Positions 35,094 to 44,346 are shown, numbered from the stretch's first letter. The stretch is DNA of 64,000 bases from an uncultured Oscillospiraceae bacterium (GCA_934481355.1 CAKSPH010000005.1:44438-108437); one strand, 5' to 3'. The notes: generated by a model not told the origin, from the sequence alone. Numbers and translations are program-made.

Positions 35094-35122
35094 TTGACAA
35101 ATACTAGCAGCAATGATATAAT
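35094..35122 (+). promoter_or_regulatory. Promoter of TetR gene 2
   Basis: TTGACA, 17-bp spacer, TATAAT. About 110 bp of leader precede the start codon. Confidence 0.75.
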
Positions 35123-35234
35123 GAATTGTGTTCAGAAATACCCACTTTATTTCTGATCAGTTCAGGCAGGCTGAACTGCCGCAAATATCCGGTAATGGCT
35201 GAGATCAGCTTACTGAAAACACGAGGAGGCCTAT

Positions 35235-35888
35235 ATGCCGCCAAAACCCAAGTTTACAAGAGAAGAGATCGTTGCTTCCGCGGTGGAGCTCGTCAGCAAA
35301 GAAGGCATTGAGCACCTTACCACCCGGAATCTGGGTGAATGGATGGGAAGCTCCGCGCGTCCTATTTTCACTGTTTTCAACAGCATGGACGAGGTAGTGA
35401 GCGAAGTGCGCGCCGCTGCAATGGAACGCTTTAACAACTATATCCGCGAAATCGTGAACTTCACCCCTGCTTTCAAGGAAGCGGGAACCCGAATGGTTCG
35501 ATTTGCAATACGCGAACCGAAACTGTTCCAGCTTATTTTCATGACGGAAACCAATCCGAACGAGATTCCCGGGTCGTTCTTCGGGAGTCTCGGCGAATAT
35601 GAACCGCTGTGTATTGATGTGATTCAGCGCGACTACGATTTATCCCGGGAGCAGGCAACTGTGCTCTTCCAGCATATGTGGACCTACACCTACGGAATAA
35701 GCGCCCTTTGTGCAACACATATGTGTATGTTCCCTGAAAACGAGATAGCAAACCGTCTGGGAACAGAGTTCCTTGCAATAACTGCACTCATTAAATCGGG
35801 TAATATGTACACCACTACTCCGGCGCCCGTTCCCGGAAATAACCGCGATGATCTCAAAACCAACGACATACTCGCAGGACTTAAATAA
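35235..35888 (+). CDS. TetR/AcrR-family regulator
   Basis: A 217-residue TetR-type regulator. N-terminal helix-turn-helix: FTREEIVASAVELVSKEGIE, then LTTRNLGEWMGSSARPIFTVF. The C-terminal domain (EAGTRMVRFAIREPKLFQLIF) resembles the WHG-type TetR C-terminal domain and has no known ligand. GAGGAGGCC-type ribosome site precedes the ATG. It is a single-gene transcript bounded by its own promoter and a terminator. Its target is unknown; the convergent rpoD genes are not obvious targets. Confidence 0.85.
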   Translation: MPPKPKFTREEIVASAVELVSKEGIEHLTTRNLGEWMGSSARPIFTVFNSMDEVVSEVRAAAMERFNNYIREIVNFTPAFKEAGTRMVRFAIREPKLFQLIFMTETNPNEIPGSFFGSLGEYEPLCIDVIQRDYDLSREQATVLFQHMWTYTYGISALCATHMCMFPENEIANRLGTEFLAITALIKSGNMYTTTPAPVPGNNRDDLKTNDILAGLK

Positions 35889-35895
35889 TGATAAA

Positions 35896-35925
35896 TCCCC
35901 GGACATAAGCCCGGGGATCATTTTT
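35896..35925. terminator. Bidirectional terminator between TetR and rpoD2
   Basis: Stem TCCCCGG / CCGGGGA with a 7-8 nt loop, T run on the + side and A/T-rich tract on the - side. It slightly overlaps the last codon of the convergent sigma factor gene. Confidence 0.8.
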
Positions 35926-36997
35926 ATTCCAGAAACATACGGAGATTCTTGCTTCGCGACTGCTGACGGAGCTTCCTGAGCGCCTTTGCCTCTATCTGGC
36001 GAATACGCTCACGGGTAACGTTGAACTGCTTTCCCACCTCTTCAAGGGTGTGAGCGCGGTCGCTGCCTACGCCGTAGCGGAATTTCAGCACGTCGCGCTC
36101 TCTTTCAGGTAGTGTATCAAGAGCCTTGTTCAGCTCGTCCTTGAATACGGACTGCATTGCGCTGTCGATAGGCGCGGGAGCGTCCTCGTCCGGGATAAAA
36201 TCCCCGAGGTAGCTGTCCTCTTCTTCTCCGACTGGCGCTTCCAGCGAAACAGGGTCCTGAGCGATGCGTATGACCTCGCGCACGCGCTCCGGAGTCATAT
36301 TGAGCTCCTGAGCGACCTCCTCAATGGTCGGCTCATGCCCGTTCTTGTGCAGAAGCTGGTTCTGCGCTTTCTTTACCTTGGCGATGGTTTCCACCATATG
36401 CACCGGGATACGGATAGTCCTCGCCTGATCAGCGATTGCGCGGGATATGGACTGCCTTATCCACCATGTTGCATAAGTTGAAAACTTGTAGCCCTTTGTA
36501 TGGTCGAACTTCTCAACTGCCTTTATCAGACCGATGTAGCCCTCCTGAATAAGGTCGAGGAACGGCATTCCCCTGCCGACAAAGTGCTTGGCAATGCTCA
36601 CCACAAGCCTGAGATTAGCTTCGATAAGGCGGTTGCGCGCATCCTGGTCGCCGGCGTTTATCCTCTCGGCGAGCTGTATTTCCTCCTCTGTGGTCAGCAG
36701 CGGGATCTTTCCTATTTCTTTTAGGTGTATTTTTACCGGGTCGTCGGCAGCTATCCCTTCTGCGGAGTAGTCGCTGTCATCGTCTCCGGTGGACATATCC
36801 AGCGCTGTATCAAGGTCTCCGGGGGCTATATCGTCAACTATCTCTATATTATTGCTTTCAAGGTCGTCATACAGCTTGTTGATCTGATCGGCGTCAATGT
36901 CCATTTCCTCAATGGCGTCGGTTATCTCCTTGGTTGTAAGGCGGCCATTCTGTTTTCCGTGATTAAGAAGCTCTCCTATCACTTTTTCGTTGCTCAT
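35924..36997 (-). CDS. Primary-type sigma-70 factor, second paralog
   Basis: A 357-residue sigma factor with all regions of a group 1 (RpoD/SigA) protein. A region 1.1-like N terminus ([20 protein letters not shown]) is followed by region 1.2, region 2 ([29 protein letters not shown]) and regions 3 and 4 ([20 protein letters not shown]). It departs from the usual LIQEGNxGL in region 2.2, having Tyr for Asn, and from FDYTKGF with FDHTKGY. It lies 56 bp downstream of a more canonical paralog and is ended by a terminator. The -10 reading segment is nearly identical between the two, so promoter choice may overlap. It could be a group 2 sigma or a recent duplicate under divergence. Confidence 0.92.
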   Translation of the reverse strand: MSNEKVIGELLNHGKQNGRLTTKEITDAIEEMDIDADQINKLYDDLESNNIEIVDDIAPGDLDTALDMSTGDDDSDYSAEGIAADDPVKIHLKEIGKIPLLTTEEEIQLAERINAGDQDARNRLIEANLRLVVSIAKHFVGRGMPFLDLIQEGYIGLIKAVEKFDHTKGYKFSTYATWWIRQSISRAIADQARTIRIPVHMVETIAKVKKAQNQLLHKNGHEPTIEEVAQELNMTPERVREVIRIAQDPVSLEAPVGEEEDSYLGDFIPDEDAPAPIDSAMQSVFKDELNKALDTLPERERDVLKFRYGVGSDRAHTLEEVGKQFNVTRERIRQIEAKALRKLRQQSRSKNLRMFLE

Positions 36998-37053
36998 TCT
37001 GTTTCCTTTCCTCCGGTGAACGCGAGGGTTCTGGTTGCCTTATGTATGTTATA

Positions 37054-38145
37054 TCACTCAAGGAAGTCCTTAAGCTTCTTGCTGCGTGTAGGGTGTCGGA
37101 GCTTACGGAGCGCCTTTGTCTCTATCTGGCGGATTCTCTCACGGGTTACCTGAAATTCCTGACCAACCTCTTCAAGAGTTCTCTGTCTGCCGTCGATAAG
37201 TCCGTATCTCAGGATAATTACGCGCTTCTCGCGGTCGGTGAGGGTATCCAGCACATCGCTCAGGGTCTGCTTCAGTACGCTGTTGCAAGCTTCGTCTGCC
37301 GGAGCAGGTGCGTCCTCGTCAGGAATAAAGTCGCCGAGGTGGCTGTCCTCCTCCTCGCCGATAGGCGTTTCGAGAGAAACGGGGTCCTGTGCGATGCGGA
37401 TTATCTCGCGAACCTTGTCCAGTGGCATATTGAGCTTCTCTGCAATCTCGTCCTCAGTGGGCTCGTAGCCGTTCTCATGAAGGAGCTGGCTCTGCATCTT
37501 CTTTACCTTGGTGATGGTTTCGACCATGTGAACCGGGATACGGATAGTTCTCGCCTGATCGGCTATCGCACGGGTTATGGACTGTCTTATCCACCATGTT
37601 GCATAGGTGGAGAACTTGAATCCCTTGGTGTAGTCGAATTTATCTACTGCCTTGATAAGTCCGAGGTTGCCCTCCTGAATAAGGTCAAGGAACTGCATTC
37701 CGCGGCGGACGTACTTCTTCGCGATACTAACAACAAGACGGAGGTTTGCTTCGCTAAGACGCTTCTTTGCGGACGCGTCGCCGTTTGCCATGCGCTCTGC
37801 AAGCTTTATCTCCTCTTCAGTGGTGAGCAGCGGGATACGTCCTATCTCCTTGAGATATAGTTTTACGGAATCATCCGCCAGCATTCCGTCGGTGTCGTAG
37901 CTTTCGTCTGCGTTCTCCGTTTCCGCAAGATCGATGAGGTTCTCAATATCGAGGTCAGCCGTATAGTCGTCAACGATGCGGATATTGAGGCTCTCAAGAT
38001 CCTCGTAAAGACCGTTTATCTGCTCGGCGTCAAAGTTCAGTTCCTCCAGGACGTCCGTTATCTCCTTGGTGGTGAGGCAGCCCTTCTGCTTTCCCTGGGT
38101 AAGCAGCTCGTGAAGGGTCGCTATGCTTCCGTTGTTCTCTGTCAT
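37054..38145 (-). CDS. rpoD: RNA polymerase primary sigma factor RpoD/SigA
   Basis: A 363-residue group 1 sigma factor, the vegetative promoter-recognition subunit. Region 1.1 ([20 protein letters not shown]) and region 2 ([40 protein letters not shown]) are canonical, as are 3.0 ([11 protein letters not shown]) and 4.2 ([20 protein letters not shown]). It shares a single base between its start and the dnaG stop (TGATG), the classical dnaG-rpoD macromolecular synthesis order. It is the better candidate for the housekeeping factor of the two tandem copies. The many TTGACA-N17-TATAAT promoters in the window suit this protein. Confidence 0.96.
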   Translation of the reverse strand: MTENNGSIATLHELLTQGKQKGCLTTKEITDVLEELNFDAEQINGLYEDLESLNIRIVDDYTADLDIENLIDLAETENADESYDTDGMLADDSVKLYLKEIGRIPLLTTEEEIKLAERMANGDASAKKRLSEANLRLVVSIAKKYVRRGMQFLDLIQEGNLGLIKAVDKFDYTKGFKFSTYATWWIRQSITRAIADQARTIRIPVHMVETITKVKKMQSQLLHENGYEPTEDEIAEKLNMPLDKVREIIRIAQDPVSLETPIGEEEDSHLGDFIPDEDAPAPADEACNSVLKQTLSDVLDTLTDREKRVIILRYGLIDGRQRTLEEVGQEFQVTRERIRQIETKALRKLRHPTRSKKLKDFLE

Positions 38146-39893
38146 CAGCTTTTCTTCTCCTTTAACTTTTGTGCCAGCATGAGCAGGTCGTCGTCCGACA
38201 TACTTGCTGCATCTCTCTGTTTTATATTATCATGGTACTCGTTGAGCACCTTTATATAATCTTCAGCAATGTCCCCGCTGTGCGCGAACTGCGAAAAATC
38301 ATTCAGTATTCCATAGATACGCCCGACTTCCTCGGTTGAAAAGCCCTCGTTGAACATACTTCCGGTGAATATCACCCCGGCGTTGTTCTTCTCCTCCATG
38401 AACTCGAACACGCGGCGGTTGAACTCAGTAGCAAAGCCGACTGTGAGCTTTTTCCGCACTGAGGGAAGCTTGTCCTGATTATGGAACGCGAAGCACAGGA
38501 TCCCGCGCTCCGCTTTTTCCTCCCTCGGGAGCTTTGCGGATTCAGGGTTTATCTTGTCCTTTACGCGCGGGGAGATCAGCTCCCTGAGCTGCTCGCGGTC
38601 GGATTTTTTCTTCTGGCGGTTAATTTCGCTCTTAACCGCGAAGCTCACAGTTTCAGACGGCACACGGGCGGTTTCCGCAGCTTTTGAGATATAGACTGCC
38701 CTTTCAAGGGAGTTATGTATCTGCGCAAGGAAAACCACTGCCTTTTTCAAATATGCCGCCCTATCCTCCTCTTTGTTGAGGTCAAGACCTGAAGCGAGCT
38801 TCCCCATCTCGTAATCTATCGCGCCGCCGGAGCTTTCGATCAGGTGTGCGAACGCTTCCGCACCGAATTTCTTGATGTACTCGTCCGGGTCCTTGGCTCC
38901 GGTCATCTGGAGGACGCGCGCCTTGACTCCCGCTTCGCTGAGCAGGTTTATTCCGCGGGAAGCAGCTTTCTGCCCTGGTCCGTCCGAATCATAGGACAGA
39001 ATGACCTCGGATTTGCCCATGCGGCCGATAAGCCGCGCCTGAGTCGCGGTTATTGCGGTTCCGAGAGTAGCCACGGCGCTGTCGAATCCTGCCTGGTGCA
39101 TGGAAATAACGTCCATGTAACCCTCGCAGAGTATGAAGTAATCCGCCTTGGAATTCTTCGCGTAATTGAGGGCGAACAGGTTGTCGCGCTTCTGAAAGAC
39201 GTAGGTTTCGGAGCTGTTGAGATACTTCGCGGGAGCGTCAGAGGCAAGCGCCCGCCCGCCGAACGCGATGATATTCCCCCGGGTGTCGAAAATCGGGAAC
39301 ATCACGCGATTCACGAACTTGTCGTAGACGCGGTTGTTGTTCCGCACCAGAAGCGAACCGTCGATAAGCTCGTCCTCGGAAAACCCGAGATTTCTCATAT
39401 AATAATGGAGCTTGTGGTAGTCGTTGACCGCGTACCCTATGCCGAAGTGCCGGATAGTGTGTTCGGTGAGCTGACGCCCGGTGATGTAATTCCATCCGTC
39501 TGCGCCCTCAGGGGAGAAAAGCTGTCTGTGGAAGAACTTCCCTGCTTCACGGTTCATTTCGTACAGCCGCTTGCGCTTTCTGGCGGAGTCATCGTCCCTG
39601 TCCTCCGGCATAGCCATTCCGGAGCGCTGCGCCAGGAAACGCACAGCCTCGATGTAGTCGAGATTCTCAATGGTACGGATAAAGGTGATGACATCTCCGC
39701 CCGCGCCGCAGCCGAAGCAGTAGTAGCTCTGCGTATTCGGATAAACGTGAAACGACGGCGTTCTCTCCGAATGGAACGGACACCGGCAGGAATATGTGCT
39801 TCCGGAGCGCTTCAGCTCGACATAATTTTCAATCACGGACACAATTTCATTGTTGTCCCGAAGTTCCTGTATGAACCCCTCCGGTAAAGCCAT
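38145..39893 (-). CDS. dnaG: DNA primase
   Basis: Makes RNA primers at the replication fork. The 582-residue protein has the N-terminal CHC2 zinc finger ([15 protein letters not shown] ... [11 protein letters not shown]), the RNAP-like core (FGGRAL) and TOPRIM acidic residues ([26 protein letters not shown]). The C-terminal helicase-binding domain is helical and poorly conserved, as is normal. ATG at 39893 has GGGAGGG directly upstream. A 30-codon ORF with its own ribosome site stops one base before this start. It forms dnaG-rpoD-rpoD2. Confidence 0.96.
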   Translation of the reverse strand: MALPEGFIQELRDNNEIVSVIENYVELKRSGSTYSCRCPFHSERTPSFHVYPNTQSYYCFGCGAGGDVITFIRTIENLDYIEAVRFLAQRSGMAMPEDRDDDSARKRKRLYEMNREAGKFFHRQLFSPEGADGWNYITGRQLTEHTIRHFGIGYAVNDYHKLHYYMRNLGFSEDELIDGSLLVRNNNRVYDKFVNRVMFPIFDTRGNIIAFGGRALASDAPAKYLNSSETYVFQKRDNLFALNYAKNSKADYFILCEGYMDVISMHQAGFDSAVATLGTAITATQARLIGRMGKSEVILSYDSDGPGQKAASRGINLLSEAGVKARVLQMTGAKDPDEYIKKFGAEAFAHLIESSGGAIDYEMGKLASGLDLNKEEDRAAYLKKAVVFLAQIHNSLERAVYISKAAETARVPSETVSFAVKSEINRQKKKSDREQLRELISPRVKDKINPESAKLPREEKAERGILCFAFHNQDKLPSVRKKLTVGFATEFNRRVFEFMEEKNNAGVIFTGSMFNEGFSTEEVGRIYGILNDFSQFAHSGDIAEDYIKVLNEYHDNIKQRDAASMSDDDLLMLAQKLKEKKS

Positions 39894-39894
39894 T

Positions 39895-39987
39895 TTATCC
39901 CTCCCATTCTCCTGAATACGGCGCTGAGGTAAGTATTTGTAAAGGCGCACTCAATATGCGAACGCTGTAAACGCCAAAAAAGGGCAT
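39895..39987 (-). CDS. Possible 30-residue leader peptide upstream of dnaG
   Basis: An ORF starting MPFFGVYSVRILSAPLQ and ending SGEWEG. Its ATG is preceded by AGAGGGAGAATT and its TAA lies within the dnaG ribosome site, one base before the dnaG ATG. Translation of this leader would terminate exactly where ribosomes start on dnaG, so coupling is expected. No homolog is recognised, and chance occurrence is possible for an ORF this short. Confidence 0.4.
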   Translation of the reverse strand: MPFFGVYSVRILSAPLQILTSAPYSGEWEG

Positions 39988-40091
39988 AATTCTCCCTCTG
40001 TTATTATATACAGATATTACGCCCGTTTTCCTTTTTATTTTCGATAAGTTTGTTGGACTTGCACAAATAATTTGTTTTTTTCTCCGGTGTT

Positions 40092-40712
40092 TTATGCAAA
40101 ATCAAAGTTTAATTTTTCAACTTCTTCCACTTTGATGTTTCCGTTGCAGGAATCCACCAGCTTGTCCGCGAGTGCCCTGGCATTCTCTTCGCGGATAAAC
40201 AGTGTTATCTGAACATTATCGGCGAATTTCTCGTCCGCGACCCGCGCGTCATGCTCGGCGAAAATCTGTGCCAGCCTGCCGTAGAGCCCGTAATCCACCG
40301 TCACAAGGATCTTCACCGCCGCCGCCATGCATTTTATCTGAGCCGCGTCCACCGCGTCCCTGGCACCCTTGGTGTACGCCCGTACAAGCCCTCCCGCTCC
40401 CAGAAGAATACCGCCGAAATACCGCGTTACCACGCAGCAGACATCCGTCAGCCCCTCCCGGCGGAGCACCTCGTAAATCGGGACTCCGGCGGTGCCTCCC
40501 GGTTCGCCGTCGTCGGAGTGCCGCGCGGTGTTATTCTCCCTCAGGATATACGCGTAGCAATTGTGCGTTGCCTTTCGGTGCATGGCGCGTATCTCCTCGA
40601 TGAACGCCACCGCCTGCTCCTCGGTCTGCACCGGACAGAGGTACCCGATGAACTCTGACTTTTTCTCTATAAACCGCGCCTCGCACCGACGCGCGATGGT
40701 CTTGTATTCCAT
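40092..40712 (-). CDS. yigZ: YigZ/IMPACT-family protein
   Basis: A 206-residue member of the YigZ/IMPACT (UPF0029) family. It shows the two-domain layout: an RNase PH/EF-G-IV-like domain with HNCYAYIL, SDDGEPGGTAG, and VVTRYFGGILLGAGGLVRAY, and a ferredoxin-like C-terminal domain. The biochemical role is not settled; IMPACT proteins affect translation control in eukaryotes. GGGAGG precedes the ATG. It appears to be transcribed separately from rpmE, which has a terminator in between. Confidence 0.92.
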   Translation of the reverse strand: MEYKTIARRCEARFIEKKSEFIGYLCPVQTEEQAVAFIEEIRAMHRKATHNCYAYILRENNTARHSDDGEPGGTAGVPIYEVLRREGLTDVCCVVTRYFGGILLGAGGLVRAYTKGARDAVDAAQIKCMAAAVKILVTVDYGLYGRLAQIFAEHDARVADEKFADNVQITLFIREENARALADKLVDSCNGNIKVEEVEKLNFDFA

Positions 40713-40733
40713 AGTACCTCCCTAAACGCAAAA

Positions 40734-40764
40734 ACACACGCAGGAAAATCGAGCGTGTGTTTTT
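40734..40764 (-). terminator. Terminator between rpmE and yigZ
   Basis: An 8-bp stem ACACACGC / GCGTGTGT flanked by A and T runs on both sides. It ends the - strand rpmE message. Confidence 0.85.
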
Positions 40765-40792
40765 AACTACTTTAAACCTACCGTGTGAACAA

Positions 40793-40996
40793 TTACTTGC
40801 CCATATTGTAGCGCTTCTTAAATCTGTCAACACGTCCGCCGGAATCTACCAGCTTCTGCTTACCGGTGAAGAACGGATGGCACTTAGAGCAGATTTCTAC
40901 TCTGATGTCCTTCTTGGTAGAGCGTGTAGCGATTTCATTGCCGCAAGCGCATCTGATAACAGTAGCCTCGTATGCGGGATGAATACCTTCCTTCAT
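40793..40996 (-). CDS. rpmE: 50S ribosomal protein L31 (zinc-binding type)
   Basis: A 67-residue large-subunit protein. The zinc-type (C+) set of Cys is present: VIRCACGNE and [15 protein letters not shown]. The start at 40996 ([11 protein letters not shown]) is used; a GTG three codons upstream is possible, but the family begins here and GAGG lies at good distance. It is a single-gene message, with a consensus-like promoter about 85 bp upstream and a structured leader. Confidence 0.96.
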   Translation of the reverse strand: MKEGIHPAYEATVIRCACGNEIATRSTKKDIRVEICSKCHPFFTGKQKLVDSGGRVDRFKKRYNMGK

Positions 40997-41076
40997 GAAT
41001 TTCACCTCAATCCGTATATGCCAAACCCTGGTTTGCTTACCATCAGCGGTTCAGACTATGGCATAGTCATTAACAA
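40997..41076 (-). promoter_or_regulatory. Structured 5' leader of rpmE (L31 leader candidate)
   Basis: About 80 nt between the predicted transcription start and the start codon contain two hairpins on the - strand: GACTATGCCATAGTC, and GCAAACC-AG-GGTTTGGC. Autoregulatory leaders for L31 are known in several bacterial groups, including Firmicutes; whether this one matches has not been tested. Confidence 0.45.
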
Positions 41077-41082
41077 TTATAT

Positions 41083-41111
41083 AGTATACCACAACTCTCT
41101 CACAATTGCAA
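41083..41111 (-). promoter_or_regulatory. Promoter of rpmE
   Basis: On the - strand: TTGCAA, 17-bp spacer, TATACT. Confidence 0.65.
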
Positions 41112-41166
41112 GGGGTTTTTGAAAATTTCCTGAAAAATTTTCGTTCTATGTGGAACTATATTCCAA

Positions 41167-42882
41167 TCAGAAGCCGAGGATCTTTGTGAAATCAGCGGAC
41201 AGCTTCTCCTGGAGTGCAACAGCGTCAGCCTTCTGGGCGCCTGTTGTGGTGTAGTATACCTTGATCTTCGGCTCAGTGCCTGAGGGTCTGATAACTACGC
41301 TTGCGTTATCCGTAAGGAAGAATGTGATAACGTTGGACTTCGGCAGGGTTATCTGCTCGGTCCTGCCGTCGGTGTAGGTCTTTACGGAAGCCTCGTAATC
41401 GGCGGTTGCAACTACGTCAAGCCCGCCAATTGCCTTCGGGCCGTTCTTTCTGAGGTCGGACATGATCTCGCTCATGCGCTCCATGCCGCTTTCGCCCTCG
41501 CAGGTGAAAGTATCCAGCTTGTTGAAGTAAACGCCATACTCAGCGTACATTCTCTTTCTGGCTTCGATGAGGGAAATCCCCTTTGTGCGGTAGAACGCAG
41601 CCATCTCGCAGATGAGCATGGAAGCCACAACAGCGTCCTTGTCGCGTACATAACCGCCAGCCAGATAGCCGTAGCTCTCCTCAAAGCCGAAGATGTAGCG
41701 GTTCTCCTCGCCCTTCTCCTCGAGGAAGCCGATCTGCTCGCCGATGAACTTGAAGCCTGTGAGCACCTCGCGGAGCTCAACTCCGTACTTGGCGCAGATA
41801 GCCTTTGTGATATCGGTTGTTACGATGGTCTTTACCGCAACAGGGTTCTTGGGCATTGTGCCGAGAGCAATGCGCTCCTTGCAGATGTATTCGAGAAGCA
41901 GCGCGCCGACTTCATTGCCGGTGAACAGCTCGTAGTGGTCGCCGTCAGGAACTGCGATGCCTACGCGGTCGCAGTCAGGGTCGGTAGCCAGAAGCAGGTC
42001 GGGCTTCTCGGTCTCGCAGAGCTTCAGACCGCACGCGAGCGCTTCCTTTATCTCGGGGTTCGGATAAGGGCAGGTCGGGAAGTGACCATCGGGGTTCTCC
42101 TGCTCGGGAACTACAACGACATTCTTAATGCCGATCTCCTTAAGGATACGGCGAACGGGCTTGTTTCCGGTGCCGTTGAGGGGGGTGTAAACTACCTTCA
42201 GACCACTGTCAGCAACAAGGTCAATGTGGAGTCCCTGCTCCCTGACCTTTGCCATGTAAGCGTCGATAACATCGTCGCCGATGAAGCTGATCATGCCGTC
42301 AGCAACTGCCTTGTCGAAATCCATGGACTTAACGCCGTCAAAGATGTCAATAGCGTTGATCCTGGAGAGAACCGCCTCGGCAGCCTCAAGCGTGAGCTGG
42401 CAGCCATCGTTGCCGTATACCTTGTAACCGTTGTACTTTGCAGGGTTGTGGCTAGCAGTAACCATGATACCTGCACCGCAGTCCAGCGCTCTTACAGCCC
42501 ATGAAAGCATGGGGGTAGGCATGAGCTCCTTATAGATATGTACCCTGATACCATTTGCAGCGAGCACCTCTGCCGCGCCCCTGGAGAAGTAGTCGGACTT
42601 GATGCGGCTGTCATAGGAGATAGCCACGGACTTCTTCTCGCCGCTTGCGAGGATATACTCAGCAAGACCCTGGGTAGCCTTCTTTACGGTGTAAATGTTC
42701 ATTCTGTTGGTGCCTGCGCCGATAACGCCGCGCAGTCCGCCGGTACCAAATTCGAGATCGCGGTAGAAACGGTCGTTCTTGCCGTCCTCGTCGGTCTTTA
42801 TGCTCTCCAGCTCAGTCTTGAGGTCAGGGTCGGCAACTGCCTTCTCCATCCACTGGTCATAGAGCTTCTGAATATCTGCCAT
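41167..42882 (-). CDS. pgcA: Phosphoglucomutase/phosphomannomutase (PgcA-like)
   Basis: Interconverts glucose 6-phosphate and glucose 1-phosphate (and perhaps other hexose or pentose phosphates). The 571-residue alpha-D-phosphohexomutase has the phosphoserine loop TASHNPAKYNG, metal loop DPDCDRVG, sugar-binding GFEESYGYL and phosphate-binding RPSGTEPKIK. It has a strong GGAGG site and appears monocistronic. Together with GlgB elsewhere in the window it points to glycogen or cell-surface glucan metabolism. The 200 bp upstream are AT-rich with no other gene. Confidence 0.94.
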   Translation of the reverse strand: MADIQKLYDQWMEKAVADPDLKTELESIKTDEDGKNDRFYRDLEFGTGGLRGVIGAGTNRMNIYTVKKATQGLAEYILASGEKKSVAISYDSRIKSDYFSRGAAEVLAANGIRVHIYKELMPTPMLSWAVRALDCGAGIMVTASHNPAKYNGYKVYGNDGCQLTLEAAEAVLSRINAIDIFDGVKSMDFDKAVADGMISFIGDDVIDAYMAKVREQGLHIDLVADSGLKVVYTPLNGTGNKPVRRILKEIGIKNVVVVPEQENPDGHFPTCPYPNPEIKEALACGLKLCETEKPDLLLATDPDCDRVGIAVPDGDHYELFTGNEVGALLLEYICKERIALGTMPKNPVAVKTIVTTDITKAICAKYGVELREVLTGFKFIGEQIGFLEEKGEENRYIFGFEESYGYLAGGYVRDKDAVVASMLICEMAAFYRTKGISLIEARKRMYAEYGVYFNKLDTFTCEGESGMERMSEIMSDLRKNGPKAIGGLDVVATADYEASVKTYTDGRTEQITLPKSNVITFFLTDNASVVIRPSGTEPKIKVYYTTTGAQKADAVALQEKLSADFTKILGF

Positions 42883-43092
42883 GATGAATACCTCCTGATG
42901 ATTTTCGGATTTCGACTATTCAAAGTAACGTGCTTTGCTCATCAATCAAAATTATTATAGCATAATTCCTTTCAGATTTCAAGGGGGCTTGAAGAAAAAG
43001 TTTTACCTAAAACGCCTGCTTTTTTCAGCTAATTTATACCAGAATTATGAGTTGCTGCGTTACATCGGTCTTAAATTTTTTCGCCTTTCCTC

Positions 43093-43121
43093 TTGACAAA
43101 TCGCCGATTATATGATATTAT
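43093..43121 (+). promoter_or_regulatory. Promoter of DUF3793-flavodoxin operon
   Basis: TTGACA, 17-bp spacer, TATTAT. Confidence 0.75.
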
Positions 43122-43130
43122 GTATATACC

Positions 43131-43203
43131 GGTTAGAGAAAACTAACCAATTTGCGGAAAATTCCGCAAAATCTTTTGCACACGCATTAGTCACAACTAA
43201 CGC
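43131..43203. promoter_or_regulatory. Pair of TTAG-N6-CTAA operators with a palindrome between
   Basis: Site 1 (43131-43148) is GGTTAG-AGAAAA-CTAACC, placed right after the -10 box. Site 2 (43184-43203) is GCATTAG-TCACAA-CTAACGC. Both share the core TTAG-N6-CTAA. Between them is a 20-bp near-palindrome TTTGCGGAA-AA-TTCCGCAAA (43151-43170). The core resembles DtxR/IdeR/MntR-type metal-responsive boxes. Confidence 0.6.
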
Positions 43204-43247
43204 AATGAGTAAATCCACATAATATGTGCAGAATAAGGAGAAGGATC

Positions 43248-43826
43248 ATGTCCACAGAAGAATGCAGGCGCTTTGAAAAGAAGCTCGCCTTCTATACGGC
43301 GCCGTCACTGCTGGGAATAAAGTGCGCAAGCCTTCTCACACTTTCGCGCCGGGAGTTCGACATAGACGGCAACGCGCGCATATTCAACCGCCGCGCCGCT
43401 ATAAAGGGACTCCGGATAAAGGTGCTGCGCAAGGAATGCGCCTGCCGCGAACGATCGCTTATCCTTGTATATAATGCGGGAAAGCTCGCAAAGCGGCTGT
43501 CAGAGCCGGAAACCCGCGGACTTCTTCGCGAATACGGCTACACGGACGACATGACTATAGAACAGTGCCTTGAACGGCTTTCGGAACGTACCTCCTGCGA
43601 AGATTTCCCGCATGAGATCGGGCTTTTCCTCGATTATCCGGTCGAGGACGTGCGGGGATTCGTTGAAAACGGCGGGTGCAACTACAAGCTGTGCGGGTGC
43701 TGGAAAGTCTACGGCTGCGTGGAATCCGCAAGGCGGAAATTTGCGGCATACGACAGGTGCAGAGAATATCTCTGCGGAAGATTAGAGCAGGGCGAGGACA
43801 TATACCGCGCTCTGAAGATATCATAA
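43248..43826 (+). CDS. DUF3793-family protein
   Basis: A 192-residue Cys-rich cytosolic protein of the DUF3793 family (ECRRFEKKLAFYTAPSLLGI start; GLFLDYPVEDVRGF and NYKLCGCWKVYG in the C-terminal part). The function is unknown to me, but the family is often encoded beside flavodoxin or iron-related genes, as here. The start at 43248 has AAGGAGAAGG; an earlier Met has none. The flavodoxin gene follows 14 bp later. The promoter region carries metal-box-like operators, so induction under iron limitation is a reasonable inference. Confidence 0.85.
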   Translation: MSTEECRRFEKKLAFYTAPSLLGIKCASLLTLSRREFDIDGNARIFNRRAAIKGLRIKVLRKECACRERSLILVYNAGKLAKRLSEPETRGLLREYGYTDDMTIEQCLERLSERTSCEDFPHEIGLFLDYPVEDVRGFVENGGCNYKLCGCWKVYGCVESARRKFAAYDRCREYLCGRLEQGEDIYRALKIS

Positions 43827-43840
43827 GGAGGACAACTACT

Positions 43841-44248
43841 ATGAAAATTGCTGTTATCTACTGGAGCGGCACAGGAAACACCGAGGCTATGGCAAAGGCT
43901 GTTGCAGAGGGCGCAGGCGCTGAGCTTTTCTCTGTCTCCGATTTCTCCGGCGATGTGGCAGATTACGACAGACTTGCATTCGGCTGCCCCGCAATGGGCG
44001 CTGAAAATCTCGAGGAGGGCGAATTCGAGCCGTTCTTCACCGACAACGAGAGCAAGCTCTCCGGCAAGAAGGTAGCGCTTTTCGGCTCCTACGGCTGGGG
44101 CGACGGCGATTGGATGCGCCAGTGGGCTGACCGCGTTACCGCCGATGGCGCAGAGCTCGTAAACGGCGAAGGGCTTATCGTGAATGAAACTCCCGACGAC
44201 GGTGCGCTCGCAGACTGCAAGGCTCTTGGCGCCAAGCTCGCTGAATAA
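43841..44248 (+). CDS. Flavodoxin
   Basis: A 135-residue FMN-binding electron carrier that can replace ferredoxin when iron is scarce. It has the phosphate loop WSGTGNTEAMA, FMN-stacking loops CPAMGAENLEEGEF and FGSYGWGDGDWM. The length is that of a short-chain clostridial flavodoxin. A strong AAGGAGG site precedes it. It is the second gene of the DUF3793 operon and is followed by a terminator. Confidence 0.95.
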   Translation: MKIAVIYWSGTGNTEAMAKAVAEGAGAELFSVSDFSGDVADYDRLAFGCPAMGAENLEEGEFEPFFTDNESKLSGKKVALFGSYGWGDGDWMRQWADRVTADGAELVNGEGLIVNETPDDGALADCKALGAKLAE

Positions 44249-44276
44249 TTTTACAGTCCATCTTCCCCCTTAAATA

Positions 44277-44325
44277 AAAGCAGGCTGCCGGTAATGTTTA
44301 TCGGCGGCCTGCTTTGTGTTTTTTC
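44277..44325 (+). terminator. Terminator of DUF3793-flavodoxin operon
   Basis: Stem AAAGCAGGCTGCCG / CGGCGGCCTGCTTT with one mismatch, followed by GTGTTTTTTC. Confidence 0.85.
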
Positions 44326-44346
44326 TGTGATATACGGTTCCCTTGC

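Noticed and set aside
35924..38145. Assembly duplication of rpoD
   Set aside because: The two genes differ at many residues and in length and sit beside different unique sequence, so they are real paralogs.
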